Positions 14,579 through 22,483 are shown, numbered from the stretch's first letter. The stretch: 38,072 nucleotides of DNA from an uncultured Eubacteriales bacterium (GCA_900316435.1 ONCY01000006.1:1-38072); one strand, 5' to 3'. Program-made: numbers and translations. The notes: generated by a model not told the origin, from the sequence alone.

Positions 14579-17236
14579 ATGACTAAGAGATATGCAAAGC
14601 CCTTATGCGTTTTTCTTGCTTTAGTTATGCTGGCAGGAATATTTACCGCGGCACCGATAACGGTCAGCGCAGCTGATGAAAATCCCATAAGATTTACGGG
14701 AAAGTGCGGCACCGATGACAGCTCCGACGTTGAGTTCTTTTGCTACAAGGACAGCTCAATGGCTATTTTCGGAACAGCCGATATGCGCAATTATGAAGAA
14801 GCTCCAAGCGGCGCTTCAACAGCGCCCTGGTACGGCTATGATTTTGCAGCGCTTGGCTCGGGGACACTGTTTATGACAAAAATCGCCGTGGAGTACGGCG
14901 TTACCTCCATAGGTGATTACAGCTTCTTTATTAAAGATAATTACGAATACAAATCCTATATTCAGCTGTATAACGTCGATATTGCCAACACGGTTACATA
15001 TATAGGCAAATACGCGTTTTACAATCAGGTAATAGAGCACGTTGTTATTCCGCCCAGCGTAACGCATATCGGCGAAAACGCCTTTAAAAAGTGTTCACTA
15101 AAAGCAGACAGCGGCATTACATACTACGGCAATCCCTCCGAGCTCACATGGGATACTGACGGCGACGGACAAAGCGGCGACACAGAATTCTCATCACAAA
15201 CTACAGTACATATTTTAGATACCTATAGTTCGCGTGTGACGGAGTTTAACGAGCACTTTGCTTACAATAACATTAAATTCGTCGCCGACATGGACAACCC
15301 CTACTCGCAGGAAGGGCTTGCCATCAACAGGAATATCGCGGCTTACTACGGCTCGGTAAACAGCCATGTATTAGCGGGCGCCGCTCCGTTCATTATCGTA
15401 GGCAACTTCGGCGGCAAGAAAAAGTCCGTCACCTACGGCAGCAACGGATTTGCAAGCTGCGTTAAGCAGGGCAGCGATTACTATATCCTTACCAACAACG
15501 CAACAGGCGCGCTTAACAAAGCAACAATAATAAGCGGTGGAAAGGCAACAGGATACGAAACACCCGCAAGAAGCGATTTGGAGCTGAAAATCTCTCATAC
15601 ATACATTGGCACAAACACAGTTAAAATGACCTATACCCTTAAAAACAAGGGCGAAAATAAAATTAGCAATTTGGCTTTCGGCGGAACCGGCGATATAAAA
15701 ATAGGAGCGGATGACAAGGCGGCGATCGAACCGCTTACGGAAACCGTAAACAACGCTTCTACTCAAGTCGGATTCTACATGAAGTCAGGTCAGGCATACG
15801 ACAAAAGCGAAAGCGGCGACGACTACGCTACGCTCGGATTCATCGGCAAGAACGTCAGCAATGATGCCACCAAAGACGCCCGGTTCTTCTACGGAGAGGT
15901 TGCCGCCAACATAACCGAATCCGCGGTTGGCAGCAAAACTCTTGTACTTTTACCCGAACGTATATTTACGAAAAACGATTCCAAATCGCAGGAAACCGGC
16001 AGCTTCAATCAAGGCAAAGACTCGGGAATGTCATTTTACTGGGACGGAATCTCCCTTGCCAAAAACGAAACGGCTGTGCGCGAGGTTCTGTTCAGCGTTT
16101 ACGGCGCGACCGGCACTGACCACGGACAGGGGATGATTACGGAAAAAGAGGCTACCTTCCACACCGTTACATGGGAGAATTTCGACCACACCGTAATGCT
16201 GCAGCAGCTTGTAAAGCATGGTGACATTCCTCCCGCATATACAGGCGCCGAACCGATAAGGCCGCGCGACAAAGAATACACCTACACCTTCAGCGGCTGG
16301 GGCGAAAACAGCGGTGATCCGGTTACCGCGGACACAGTTATTACCGCGCAATATACTCCTCATGACCGACTGTTCAAGGGACACTCCCTTTCGCTCGAGG
16401 GCGACATCGGAGTATACTTCCTTTTAAACGTCACTCAGGAGCAGGTAACGAGCGGGCAAGGCGTAACCGTTACCTTTGACTGGTATTCAAGGCATTCCGA
16501 ATACAAGCTGAAAGCCAACGAGACAACCGAAATAAACGGCAGAACCTATTACAAAGCCCGCTGCAATGTTGCCGCCGCGGAAATGGCGTATAATATTCAC
16601 GCAAAAGCGTTTATCAACGGAGTTCTTCAGGACGAGACAAACGACTACAGCGTACGTCAGTACGGTGAAGACGTCATCAAATCCCCCGCCGGAACCTTTG
16701 AAAAGCAGGACAAGCTGGTATCGCTTGTCAAAGAAATGCTCAACTACGGCGCCAAGGCTCAGGTTGTGTTTGACAGGATCCCCGATAATCCCGCAAACGG
16801 AAATGTTACAGGCTACAGCATGAATACCGTTATCGCAAAAACAGTCAGCGACGCGATTAAAACCCCGGCAAGCGACATGAAATCAGGGACAAATGAATTG
16901 GGGCTGCAATATGTCGGTTCAAGTATCATTTATCTTACCGAAACAACGCTCAGGCACTACTATAAGGTGACAAACAGGAACACGTTCAACAGTATAAAGA
17001 GCAGCGCTAATTTTGAATACGGTGAAAAAGGCTCACTTATATATTTTGACAAAAAGAACATTGCATCCGATAAGCTGGACGAAGCGGCGGAATTTAAAAT
17101 CGGCGGCAAATCGTACTATTACTCTGCTCTGAACTATTGCGTAAAGGTGCTTGAAAGCAACGTTTCCACCAATGAAAAGAAGCTTGCTATAGCTGCTTAC
17201 TGGTACAATGACGCGGCAAACAAGTATTTTGGTTAA
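14579..17236 (+). CDS. Secreted BspA-like LRR protein with InlB_B-type repeat and C-terminal repeat module
   Basis: An 885-aa exported protein. A Sec signal peptide (MTKRYAKPLCVFLALVML..., cleavage probably after VSA near residue 31) is followed by a BspA-type leucine-rich-repeat stretch at ~110-170 (TVTYIGKYAFYN, PSVTHIGENAFKKC). A beta-rich middle part follows. A Listeria-Bacteroides (InlB_B-like) repeat lies near 523-600, ending in the FSGWGENSGDPVTADTVITAQY region. The last ~290 residues begin GHSLSLEGDIGVYFLLNVT, a module I associate with Ruminococcaceae surface proteins. There is no LPXTG, dockerin or SLH motif, so how it is held is unclear. GGAG lies 8 bases before the ATG. It is followed after 14 bp by the micropeptide gene. 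A role in adhesion or substrate binding is inference. Confidence 0.85.
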   Translation: MTKRYAKPLCVFLALVMLAGIFTAAPITVSAADENPIRFTGKCGTDDSSDVEFFCYKDSSMAIFGTADMRNYEEAPSGASTAPWYGYDFAALGSGTLFMTKIAVEYGVTSIGDYSFFIKDNYEYKSYIQLYNVDIANTVTYIGKYAFYNQVIEHVVIPPSVTHIGENAFKKCSLKADSGITYYGNPSELTWDTDGDGQSGDTEFSSQTTVHILDTYSSRVTEFNEHFAYNNIKFVADMDNPYSQEGLAINRNIAAYYGSVNSHVLAGAAPFIIVGNFGGKKKSVTYGSNGFASCVKQGSDYYILTNNATGALNKATIISGGKATGYETPARSDLELKISHTYIGTNTVKMTYTLKNKGENKISNLAFGGTGDIKIGADDKAAIEPLTETVNNASTQVGFYMKSGQAYDKSESGDDYATLGFIGKNVSNDATKDARFFYGEVAANITESAVGSKTLVLLPERIFTKNDSKSQETGSFNQGKDSGMSFYWDGISLAKNETAVREVLFSVYGATGTDHGQGMITEKEATFHTVTWENFDHTVMLQQLVKHGDIPPAYTGAEPIRPRDKEYTYTFSGWGENSGDPVTADTVITAQYTPHDRLFKGHSLSLEGDIGVYFLLNVTQEQVTSGQGVTVTFDWYSRHSEYKLKANETTEINGRTYYKARCNVAAAEMAYNIHAKAFINGVLQDETNDYSVRQYGEDVIKSPAGTFEKQDKLVSLVKEMLNYGAKAQVVFDRIPDNPANGNVTGYSMNTVIAKTVSDAIKTPASDMKSGTNELGLQYVGSSIIYLTETTLRHYYKVTNRNTFNSIKSSANFEYGEKGSLIYFDKKNIASDKLDEAAEFKIGGKSYYYSALNYCVKVLESNVSTNEKKLAIAAYWYNDAANKYFG

Positions 17237-17250
17237 CGGGAGGTAATGAT

Positions 17251-17370
17251 ATGTTTGCAGAAGAATATAAACGCACTGAACTGATCATTACAGAATTTGA
17301 CGCGGAAGACGTCATTACAACCTCGCGAATAAATGTACCGCTTGACGAATACGAAGGAACAGTGTTATAA
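17251..17370 (+). CDS. 39-codon acidic micropeptide, possible RiPP-type precursor
   Basis: A small open frame (MFAEEYKRTELIITEFDAED, then VITTSRINVPLDEYEGTVL) with a strong GGGAGG 8 bases before its ATG, 14 bp after the secreted-protein gene and 57 bp before a PqqD-like gene. The peptide is acidic with no cysteine. The segment E-L-I-I-T-E-F-D-A-E-D-V-I-T-T-S resembles short peptides I have seen in Ruminococcus-type genomes (memory, not a search). PqqD-like proteins bind the leader of ribosomal precursor peptides, so this peptide is the natural candidate partner. Alternatively it is only a short regulatory reading frame. Its last 10 codons contain a promoter-like sequence. Confidence 0.62.
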   Translation: MFAEEYKRTELIITEFDAEDVITTSRINVPLDEYEGTVL

Positions 17371-17371
17371 T
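17342..17371 (+). promoter_or_regulatory. Internal promoter for the pqqD-like gene
   Basis: TTGACG (17342-17347), 18-bp spacer, TATAAT (17366-17371), with a TG extended -10 (TGTTATAAT). It lies in the final codons and stop of the micropeptide, and gives the PqqD-like and nucleotidyltransferase genes a ~50-nt leader of their own. Confidence 0.55.
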
Positions 17372-17427
17372 ACAATAATAAACCCATGATACTTTGCTAT
17401 GAATTTGTATCGTTTAGGAGGCAAAAA

Positions 17428-17688
17428 ATGAAACTGAACCCTGACTTTATAAAACATACAATAGACGGACAGACTGTTTTGGTGCCAACCGCCGGCGCGC
17501 GGTTTCACGGCCTGGTGCAGGGCAATGACAGCGTTGCCGTTATTTTGGAATGTCTGGAGCACGACGTCACCGAGGAGGAAATCGTTGAGGAAATGTGCCG
17601 CAGGTTCAGCGGCGACCGCGCGGTAATCGCAGAGGACGTTGCCGACACGGTAAATCGGCTGAAAGCAATCGGTGCTATAAATGAATGA
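17428..17688 (+). CDS. PqqD-like RiPP recognition element protein
   Basis: An 86-aa protein matching the PqqD family: an N-terminal beta segment (HTIDGQTVLVPT, AGARFHGLVQGNDSVAVILECL) and a helix-turn-helix half (DVTEEEIVEEMCRRFSGDRAVIAEDVADTV...). In known RiPP pathways such domains bind the precursor leader peptide and present it to a modifying enzyme. AGGAGG lies 6 bases before ATG 17428; an in-frame ATG at 17386 has no ribosome binding site and adds unrelated residues. Its end overlaps the nucleotidyltransferase start by 8 bp, so the two are translationally coupled. No radical SAM maturase or protease of a classic RiPP set is next to it. Confidence 0.85.
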   Translation: MKLNPDFIKHTIDGQTVLVPTAGARFHGLVQGNDSVAVILECLEHDVTEEEIVEEMCRRFSGDRAVIAEDVADTVNRLKAIGAINE

Positions 17689-18838
17689 TTTGACAGAAGC
17701 AACTCGCACCATATCGACAAATGCCGCACGGGATTTAATATATCTTGCCTCCTGCGCGGTCAATAACGAAATACCGGACAAGCAAAAATGCGACGCTATG
17801 GATTTAGACGCTCTATTTAACTTTGCGCGGTACCATATTATGACTTCCATTGCAGCACACGCGCTTGAAAAGGTAACGGAACTCCCTCACTCCTTTGATC
17901 AGGCACAAAAAAAGGCTATCAGAAAGCTGTCGCTTTTCGATATTGAACGCATAAAAATATACGACGCTCTGGAACAAAACGGCGTGTGGTACCTTCCGCT
18001 GAAGGGAATCACGCTCAAATCCTGCTATCCAAAGTCATCAATGCGAGAAATGTCCGATAACGACATTCTTTGCGACAGCGGTAAAATGGATGTTGTAAAA
18101 ACTGTAATGGAGGGGCTCGGCTACTCCTGTGAGGTTTACGAGAAATTTCACCATGATGTATATTCCAAGCCGCCGACACTCGAATTTGAAATGCACCATA
18201 CCCTTTTCACTGACGACAGTTTGCCGGAATTTTCCAAGTATTTTTCCGATATAAGCAGCAAGCTGATAAATGACAGCGATAAAGGCTTTGCCCGTCATCT
18301 GTCAAGCGAGGATTTTTACATTTACATTCTTTGTCATATGTACAAGCACTACTGCTTCGCCGGAACAGGCTTGCGCTCGCTGCTGGATATTTATCTGTAT
18401 AACCGAAAATACCGTAGCGAAATGGATGAGGTCTATTTATCCTGTGAGTTAAAAAAACTGGAGCTTGACGATTTTGAACAGAAAGTGCGCCGACTCTCGG
18501 AAAAGGTATATACTTTGCGGGAACTCAACGACGAGGAACAGCGTGAGCTTGAATACTTTGAAAAATCGGGCGCAAACGGCACGGCAGAAAACCTGCATTA
18601 TAACAGTGTATCAATGGCGCTTGGCGGTGACGACAGCAATAAGTCAAAGCGTACATACATACTCAGACGAGTGTTCATTTCGGGTGACGAATTGAAAAGG
18701 CGGCATCCCACCGTATACAAACACAAAGTGCTGTATCCCCTGCTTTTTATATCCCGTCCAATCAAAGCGGCAGCACATCCCAAAAGAATCATTGACGAGG
18801 TAAAGCGCGTAAAGCGCTTTAAAATCAAAGAAAAATAA
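17681..18838 (+). CDS. PF14907-type uncharacterised nucleotidyltransferase
   Basis: A 385-aa protein of the 'uncharacterised nucleotidyltransferase' (NTP_transf_5) type. The signature LPLKGITLKSCYPKSSMREM followed by SDNDILCD (~104-132) holds the expected Lys, Arg and two Asp of the nucleotidyltransferase core. EFEMHHTLF follows at ~168, and a helical half contains YIYILCHMYKHY. Family members recur next to PqqD-like genes and in lasso-peptide and other peptide clusters, where they are suspected to modify peptides or proteins; the reaction is not established. The ATG at 17681 overlaps the PqqD-like gene. The basic tail (KRVKRFKIKEK) is disordered-looking. The operon ends at the bidirectional hairpin at 18843-18874. 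Confidence 0.82.
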   Translation: MNDLTEATRTISTNAARDLIYLASCAVNNEIPDKQKCDAMDLDALFNFARYHIMTSIAAHALEKVTELPHSFDQAQKKAIRKLSLFDIERIKIYDALEQNGVWYLPLKGITLKSCYPKSSMREMSDNDILCDSGKMDVVKTVMEGLGYSCEVYEKFHHDVYSKPPTLEFEMHHTLFTDDSLPEFSKYFSDISSKLINDSDKGFARHLSSEDFYIYILCHMYKHYCFAGTGLRSLLDIYLYNRKYRSEMDEVYLSCELKKLELDDFEQKVRRLSEKVYTLRELNDEEQRELEYFEKSGANGTAENLHYNSVSMALGGDDSNKSKRTYILRRVFISGDELKRRHPTVYKHKVLYPLLFISRPIKAAAHPKRIIDEVKRVKRFKIKEK

Positions 18839-18842
18839 GAAG

Positions 18843-18874
18843 CGGTTGTATCAAGGCTCTCCCTGATACAACCG
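18843..18874. terminator. Bidirectional terminator between convergent genes
   Basis: CGGTTGTATCA (18843-18853) pairs perfectly with TGATACAACCG (18864-18874). The plus strand continues TTTAAATCTT and the minus strand CTTCTTATTTTT. It serves both the nucleotidyltransferase operon and the spore-protein gene. Confidence 0.8.
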
Positions 18875-18891
18875 TTTAAATCTTGAAGTGA

Positions 18892-19086
18892 TTACTTCAT
18901 GCTGTTCTCGTAGGATTCAATCATTTTCTTAACCATCTGGCCGCCTACGGAGCCTGCCTGACGGCTGGTAAGGTCGCCGTTGTAACCCTGCTTAAGGTTA
19001 ACGCCTACTTCGTTGGCGCATTCCATCTTAAAGCGGTTCATTGCTTCCTTTGCCTCGGGAACATTGATCTGATTATTGTTTGACAT
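18892..19086 (-). CDS. Alpha/beta-type small acid-soluble spore protein
   Basis: A 64-aa SASP that coats and protects DNA in dormant spores and is degraded on germination. Family features are PEAKEAMNRFKMECANEVGV near the N-terminus, with the germination-protease site at the E-V/E-I-type position, and the highly conserved LTSRQAGSVGGQMVKKMI. GGAG lies 9 bases before ATG 19086. It stands alone between two convergent/divergent units and was probably transcribed by forespore sigma-G RNA polymerase, although I could not pick a convincing sigma-G promoter. Its leader has a stem-loop at 19116-19147. It shows that the organism makes, or recently made, endospores. Confidence 0.96.
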   Translation of the reverse strand: MSNNNQINVPEAKEAMNRFKMECANEVGVNLKQGYNGDLTSRQAGSVGGQMVKKMIESYENSMK

Positions 19087-19115
19087 TGTTCTTTCTCCTT
19101 AACTTATCTATCTCA

Positions 19116-19147
19116 AGCGGCGGATTGCCCTCGCAACTTTTCGCCGC
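19116..19147. promoter_or_regulatory. Stem-loop in the spore-protein leader
   Basis: GCGGCG and CGCCGC form an outer stem, and TTGC-CCTC-GCAA an inner stem, about 30-60 bases upstream of the SASP start codon. Such 5' hairpins can stabilise long-lived mRNAs; the function here is a guess. Confidence 0.35.
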
Positions 19148-19238
19148 AATAGTAGTGTTAGGAATTGTTCTGATTTTATGATTTGAAAAATCTGTAAAAA
19201 TGTTTTTACGCTTATATTAAAAATAATCAGGCGTTTTG

Positions 19239-19267
19239 TAGACAACATTTAGTTTTTCTGATATCAT
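19239..19267 (+). promoter_or_regulatory. Promoter of the radical SAM operon
   Basis: TAGACA (19239-19244), 17-bp spacer, TATCAT (19262-19267), 30 bp before ATG 19298. Both boxes differ from consensus at one position. Confidence 0.55.
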
Positions 19268-19297
19268 AAAAACAGATTGAAACGCGGAGGATTGCAT

Positions 19298-20176
19298 ATG
19301 CACTATGTGAAAGCAAAGAGTATCTTGTCATCTAAAAACGGAATGAATCTTTACCGTGGATGCTCGCATGGATGTATTTACTGCGATTCCCGAAGCACGT
19401 GTTACTGTATGAACCACGATTTTGAGGATATCGAGGTAAAGGAAAACGCACCTGAGCTGCTTGAGGATGCGCTGCGACGCAAAAGGAAGCGCTGTATGAT
19501 AGGAACTGGCTCTATGGGCGATCCGTATATTCCGTCGGAGATAAGTTTGGAATATACGCGAAAGGCATTGCTGATTATTGAAAAATACGGGTTTGGCGTC
19601 GCCTTACAGACTAAATCCGATCGCGTTCTAAGAGATTTGGATATTCTGACACGAATCAACAAAAAGTCCAAAGCTGTTGTTCAGATGACGCTGACAACGG
19701 CAGCTGAAACCCTGTGCAGAATCATTGAACCGAATGTCTGCACAACAAAAGACCGATTCAATGCACTTAAAATACTGCGCGACAACGGTATCCCCACCGT
19801 TGTTTGGCTGTGTCCGATTCTGCCCTACATCAACGATACGCGCGAAAATATTGAGGCAATTTTATCTATGTGCGTTGATGCTCGGGTTCGCGGAGTGATT
19901 TGCTTCGGAATGGGACTGACGCTTCGAGATGGTTGCCGCGAGTATTTCTATCGGCAGCTTGACAGGCATTTCCCCGGATTAAAGGAGCGCTATATCCGTA
20001 AATTCGGGAACCGTTACGAAATCCCGAGTCCACACAGCGGCGATCTGATGAGGCTGTTTCACCGCACCTGCGAGGAGAACGGAATTATGCATAATAACGA
20101 CGAGATATTCGCATATCTGCAGCGTTTTGAAGAAAAAACAAATTTTGAACAGCTCAGCTTGTGGGAGCTTAAATAA
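19298..20176 (+). CDS. SPL-type (COG1533) radical SAM protein
   Basis: A 292-aa radical SAM enzyme with the cluster motif CSHGCIYC (Cys 22, 26, 29), preceded by MNLYRG, as in the spore-photoproduct-lyase-like COG1533 group. GTGSMGDPYIPSE and LQTKSDRVLRD are further family segments. True spore photoproduct lyase has a different N-terminus and cluster context, so I do not call it splB. The chosen ATG 19298 has GGAGG 7 bases upstream; an in-frame TTG at 19277 precedes the ribosome binding site. It heads a three-gene unit with a tocopherol-cyclase-like protein (17 bp later) and endonuclease IV. The substrate is unknown; nucleic-acid repair or modification would suit the context. Confidence 0.85.
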   Translation: MHYVKAKSILSSKNGMNLYRGCSHGCIYCDSRSTCYCMNHDFEDIEVKENAPELLEDALRRKRKRCMIGTGSMGDPYIPSEISLEYTRKALLIIEKYGFGVALQTKSDRVLRDLDILTRINKKSKAVVQMTLTTAAETLCRIIEPNVCTTKDRFNALKILRDNGIPTVVWLCPILPYINDTRENIEAILSMCVDARVRGVICFGMGLTLRDGCREYFYRQLDRHFPGLKERYIRKFGNRYEIPSPHSGDLMRLFHRTCEENGIMHNNDEIFAYLQRFEEKTNFEQLSLWELK

Positions 20177-20193
20177 TCTATTAGAGGAAAAAC

Positions 20194-21333
20194 ATGAATA
20201 AGATCTTCAATAAACACGACATTGCACGGAACGCGTTTATGCTGCACGGTCCGCTGAGTCGCTGCGGTTACGACTGGTGGTGGCACAGTTTCACCGCCCA
20301 GGACGCTCAGACCGGCGAAGATAAGCCTTTCTTCATCGAGTTTTTTATATGCAATCCTGCGCTTGCGGAGGATAAGCCGGTGTTAGGGCAGCTTCCAAAA
20401 AACAAGGCAAACAAAAGACAGCCGTCTTACCTGATGGTCAAGGCGGGCTGCTGGGGCGCAAATCATTGTCAGCTCCATCGCTTTTTTTCTCTGAACAACG
20501 TGAGGATCCGTGAGAAAGCGCCTTACGAGGTCGAAGCAGAAGATTGTTATGCATGTGAGACCGCGCTCAGGGGCAGTATTTCAATAACGCCGCAGGAGGC
20601 AAAGGCACATCCCGAGTGGATGTGCGATTTTGGCGAGCTTTCATGGGATCTAACCGTTGACAAGCAGATAGCCTTCAATGTCGGCTACGGTGCCGGCAAG
20701 GTTTTCCGTGACATTGAGGCTTTTGCCATGTACTGGCATGCCGAGGGAATGAAAAGCACTTTTCGCGGTACAATCACCTTTAACGGCAGAAAATATACCG
20801 TTACACCCGAAAAAAGCTATGGCTACGCCGACAAAAACTGGGGCAGGGATTTTACCAGCCCTTGGGTTTGGCTCTCATCCAACTGCCTTAAAAGCAAAGT
20901 GACAGGAAAGGTACTCGAAAACAGCGTGTTCGATATAGGCGGCGGAAGACCGAAAATCTATTTTGTGCCGCTCGACAGACGTCTGCTCGGCGTTTTCTAT
21001 TACGAGGGTAAGGAGTACGACTTCAACTTCTCTCATTTATGGCTGAATGTAAAGACAAAATTCTCGTTTGAAGAACGAGATAACGAAGTATACTGGAACG
21101 TCAGGCAGGAAAACAAGTACGCCGTTATGGAAACTGAGATCACCTGCCAAAAGAAGGACATGCTGCTTGTCAACTACGAAGCTCCGGACGGTTCAAAAAA
21201 ACACAACAGCTTGTGGAACGGCGGCAACGGCGTCGGCACAGTTAAGCTCTACGACAAGCAAGACGGACATCTTTTATTGGTCGACGAAATCGAGGCGACT
21301 CACATTGGCTGTGAGTACGGAGAATACTGCTGA
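20194..21333 (+). CDS. Tocopherol-cyclase-like protein
   Basis: A 379-aa beta-rich soluble protein resembling the tocopherol-cyclase-like family (PF14249 type): an N-terminal CGYDWWWHSFTAQD segment, paired lipocalin-like halves, and the characteristic KSYGYADKNWGRDFTSPWVWLSSN near residue 208. Plant and cyanobacterial tocopherol cyclases close a chromanol ring, but Firmicutes make no tocopherol, so this is a relative of unknown activity. No signal peptide. GAGG lies before ATG 20194; the gene starts 17 bp after the radical SAM gene and ends 24 bp before endonuclease IV. The family assignment is fairly secure; the function is not known. Confidence 0.8.
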   Translation: MNKIFNKHDIARNAFMLHGPLSRCGYDWWWHSFTAQDAQTGEDKPFFIEFFICNPALAEDKPVLGQLPKNKANKRQPSYLMVKAGCWGANHCQLHRFFSLNNVRIREKAPYEVEAEDCYACETALRGSISITPQEAKAHPEWMCDFGELSWDLTVDKQIAFNVGYGAGKVFRDIEAFAMYWHAEGMKSTFRGTITFNGRKYTVTPEKSYGYADKNWGRDFTSPWVWLSSNCLKSKVTGKVLENSVFDIGGGRPKIYFVPLDRRLLGVFYYEGKEYDFNFSHLWLNVKTKFSFEERDNEVYWNVRQENKYAVMETEITCQKKDMLLVNYEAPDGSKKHNSLWNGGNGVGTVKLYDKQDGHLLLVDEIEATHIGCEYGEYC

Positions 21334-21357
21334 GCGGCACGATTTGGGGTGAAAAAA

Positions 21358-22227
21358 ATGATTTTTATAGGCAACCATGTTTCGGTTTCAAAGGGATATT
21401 TAACAATGGGAAAGCATGAGCAAAAGCTCGGCGGCGATACCTTCGCGTTTTTTCCGCGCAATCCTCGGGGCGGTAAATCAAAGTCCGTTTCTGCCGAGGA
21501 TATCGCGGCATTGCGGTGTTTTCTTGAGGAGAACAGTTTCGGAAAGTTAGTCGTGCACGGCGCGTACACTATGAATATCTGCGCGGCAAAGGAAGATATC
21601 CGCGCAAATTCACGCGAAATGCTTCACGATGATTTGCTGAAGCTGCAGGCTTTGCCCGGAAATTACTATAACTTCCACCCCGGCTGTCATGTCGGTCAGG
21701 GAATTGAAACAGGCATTGAGCAAATTGCGGAAACGCTCGCTCAGGTCATATACGAGGTGGAGCATGCAAGCGGAATGCCGCTGCAAAACAAGATCCTGCT
21801 CGAAACGATGGCAGGCAAAGGCAGCGAGGTCGGCAGTACATTTGAAGAGCTGAAAGCGATCCTCGACCTGACTGCGTCTTTAGGCGGCGAGGAGATTCGC
21901 GGCAAGCTGGGCATATGTATGGATACCTGTCACATCTGGGACGCGGGCTACGATATCGTGTCCGGGCTCGACGACGTTTTAGCTCGATTTGATGAAATCA
22001 TCGGACTTGAAAACCTCTGTGCTATTCACCTCAATGACAGCAAAAACGTCCTCGGATCGCACAAGGACAGACACGAACAGTTGGGCAAGGGCCTGATTGG
22101 CGCGGACGCGCTAAAGGCAGTCGTACGCCATCCCCTCCTTCAAAACTTACCGTTTATCCTTGAAACGCCGAACGACGACAACGGCTACATAGAAGAAATA
22201 CAAACCGTCCGTGAATGGATGAAATAA
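21358..22227 (+). CDS. nfo: Endonuclease IV (AP endonuclease, Nfo-like)
   Basis: TIM-barrel, tri-zinc AP endonuclease that cuts at abasic sites in base-excision repair. All zinc-binding segments are visible: GNHVS (His), VVHGAY (His), FHPGCH (His), ILLETMAGKG (Glu), CMDTCHIWDAGYD (Asp and His), IHLNDSKNVLGSHKDRHE (His, Asp and His) and FILETPND (Glu). At 289 aa it has normal length. I choose ATG 21358, preceded by GGGGTG; an upstream in-frame GTG at 21349 lies in that ribosome binding site. It is last in a unit with an SPL-type radical SAM enzyme. The palindromic repeat begins right after its stop. Confidence 0.95.
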   Translation: MIFIGNHVSVSKGYLTMGKHEQKLGGDTFAFFPRNPRGGKSKSVSAEDIAALRCFLEENSFGKLVVHGAYTMNICAAKEDIRANSREMLHDDLLKLQALPGNYYNFHPGCHVGQGIETGIEQIAETLAQVIYEVEHASGMPLQNKILLETMAGKGSEVGSTFEELKAILDLTASLGGEEIRGKLGICMDTCHIWDAGYDIVSGLDDVLARFDEIIGLENLCAIHLNDSKNVLGSHKDRHEQLGKGLIGADALKAVVRHPLLQNLPFILETPNDDNGYIEEIQTVREWMK

Positions 22228-22228
22228 T

Positions 22229-22390
22229 AATACTAATATCCAATAAAACACTTTAACATCTGTTGCGTTAAATTCCGAATAACTGCGTTGTCGTCCTCGG
22301 AATCCGTCAGGATTCCTACGTCCTCCGCCTTGTTCTACGAAATTTTCCGCTAACATCGGTTTTAAAGCGTTTTAATGGAAATTAGTATAA
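22229..22390. repeat. MITE-like palindromic element (~160 bp)
   Basis: Terminal inverted repeats 22230-22256 and 22362-22388 match at 24 of 27 positions. The centre holds a perfect hairpin, GGAATCC-GTCA-GGATTCC. A second partial inverted repeat lies between them (GTTGCGTTAAATTCCG against the complement of CGAAATTTTCCGCTAAC), so the whole element can fold as one long hairpin. It has no transposase. A spurious minus-strand frame runs through it. A shortened relative lies at 13361-13407. It resembles interspersed repeats I have seen in gut Clostridia (memory only). Confidence 0.78.
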
Positions 22391-22397
22391 AACTCAA

Positions 22398-22436
22398 GGG
22401 CGGCTCAAATACTCGGTTTCGAGTTTTGAGACGCCC
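22398..22436. terminator. Hairpin between endonuclease IV and the HdeD-like gene
   Basis: GGGCG-G-CTCAAATACTCG pairs with CGAGTTTTGAG-A-CGCCC around a GTTT loop, with one mismatch and one bulge. It lies between convergent genes. The T-rich tails on either side are weak, so termination is likely but not certain. Confidence 0.6.
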
Positions 22437-22483
22437 AATTATATTGCCTGATTTATTCCAACAGTCGCAATTTTAGGATCTTA

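Noticed and set aside
17386-17427. Upstream ATG for the PqqD-like protein
   Set aside because: It has no ribosome binding site and adds residues not typical of PqqD, while AGGAGG fits ATG 17428.
19277-19297. TTG start adding seven residues to the radical SAM protein
   Set aside because: The GGAGG ribosome binding site lies inside this stretch and points to ATG 19298.
19298-20176. Naming the radical SAM gene spore photoproduct lyase (splB)
   Set aside because: The cluster motif and flanking residues fit the wider COG1533 group, not authentic SplB, despite the neighbouring spore-protein gene.
22147-22356. Minus-strand open frame reading LAENFVEQGGGRRNPDGF and onward through the palindromic repeat
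   Set aside because: It lies wholly in the repeat and in antisense to endonuclease IV, has no ribosome binding site, and is what such repeats commonly produce as spurious proteins.
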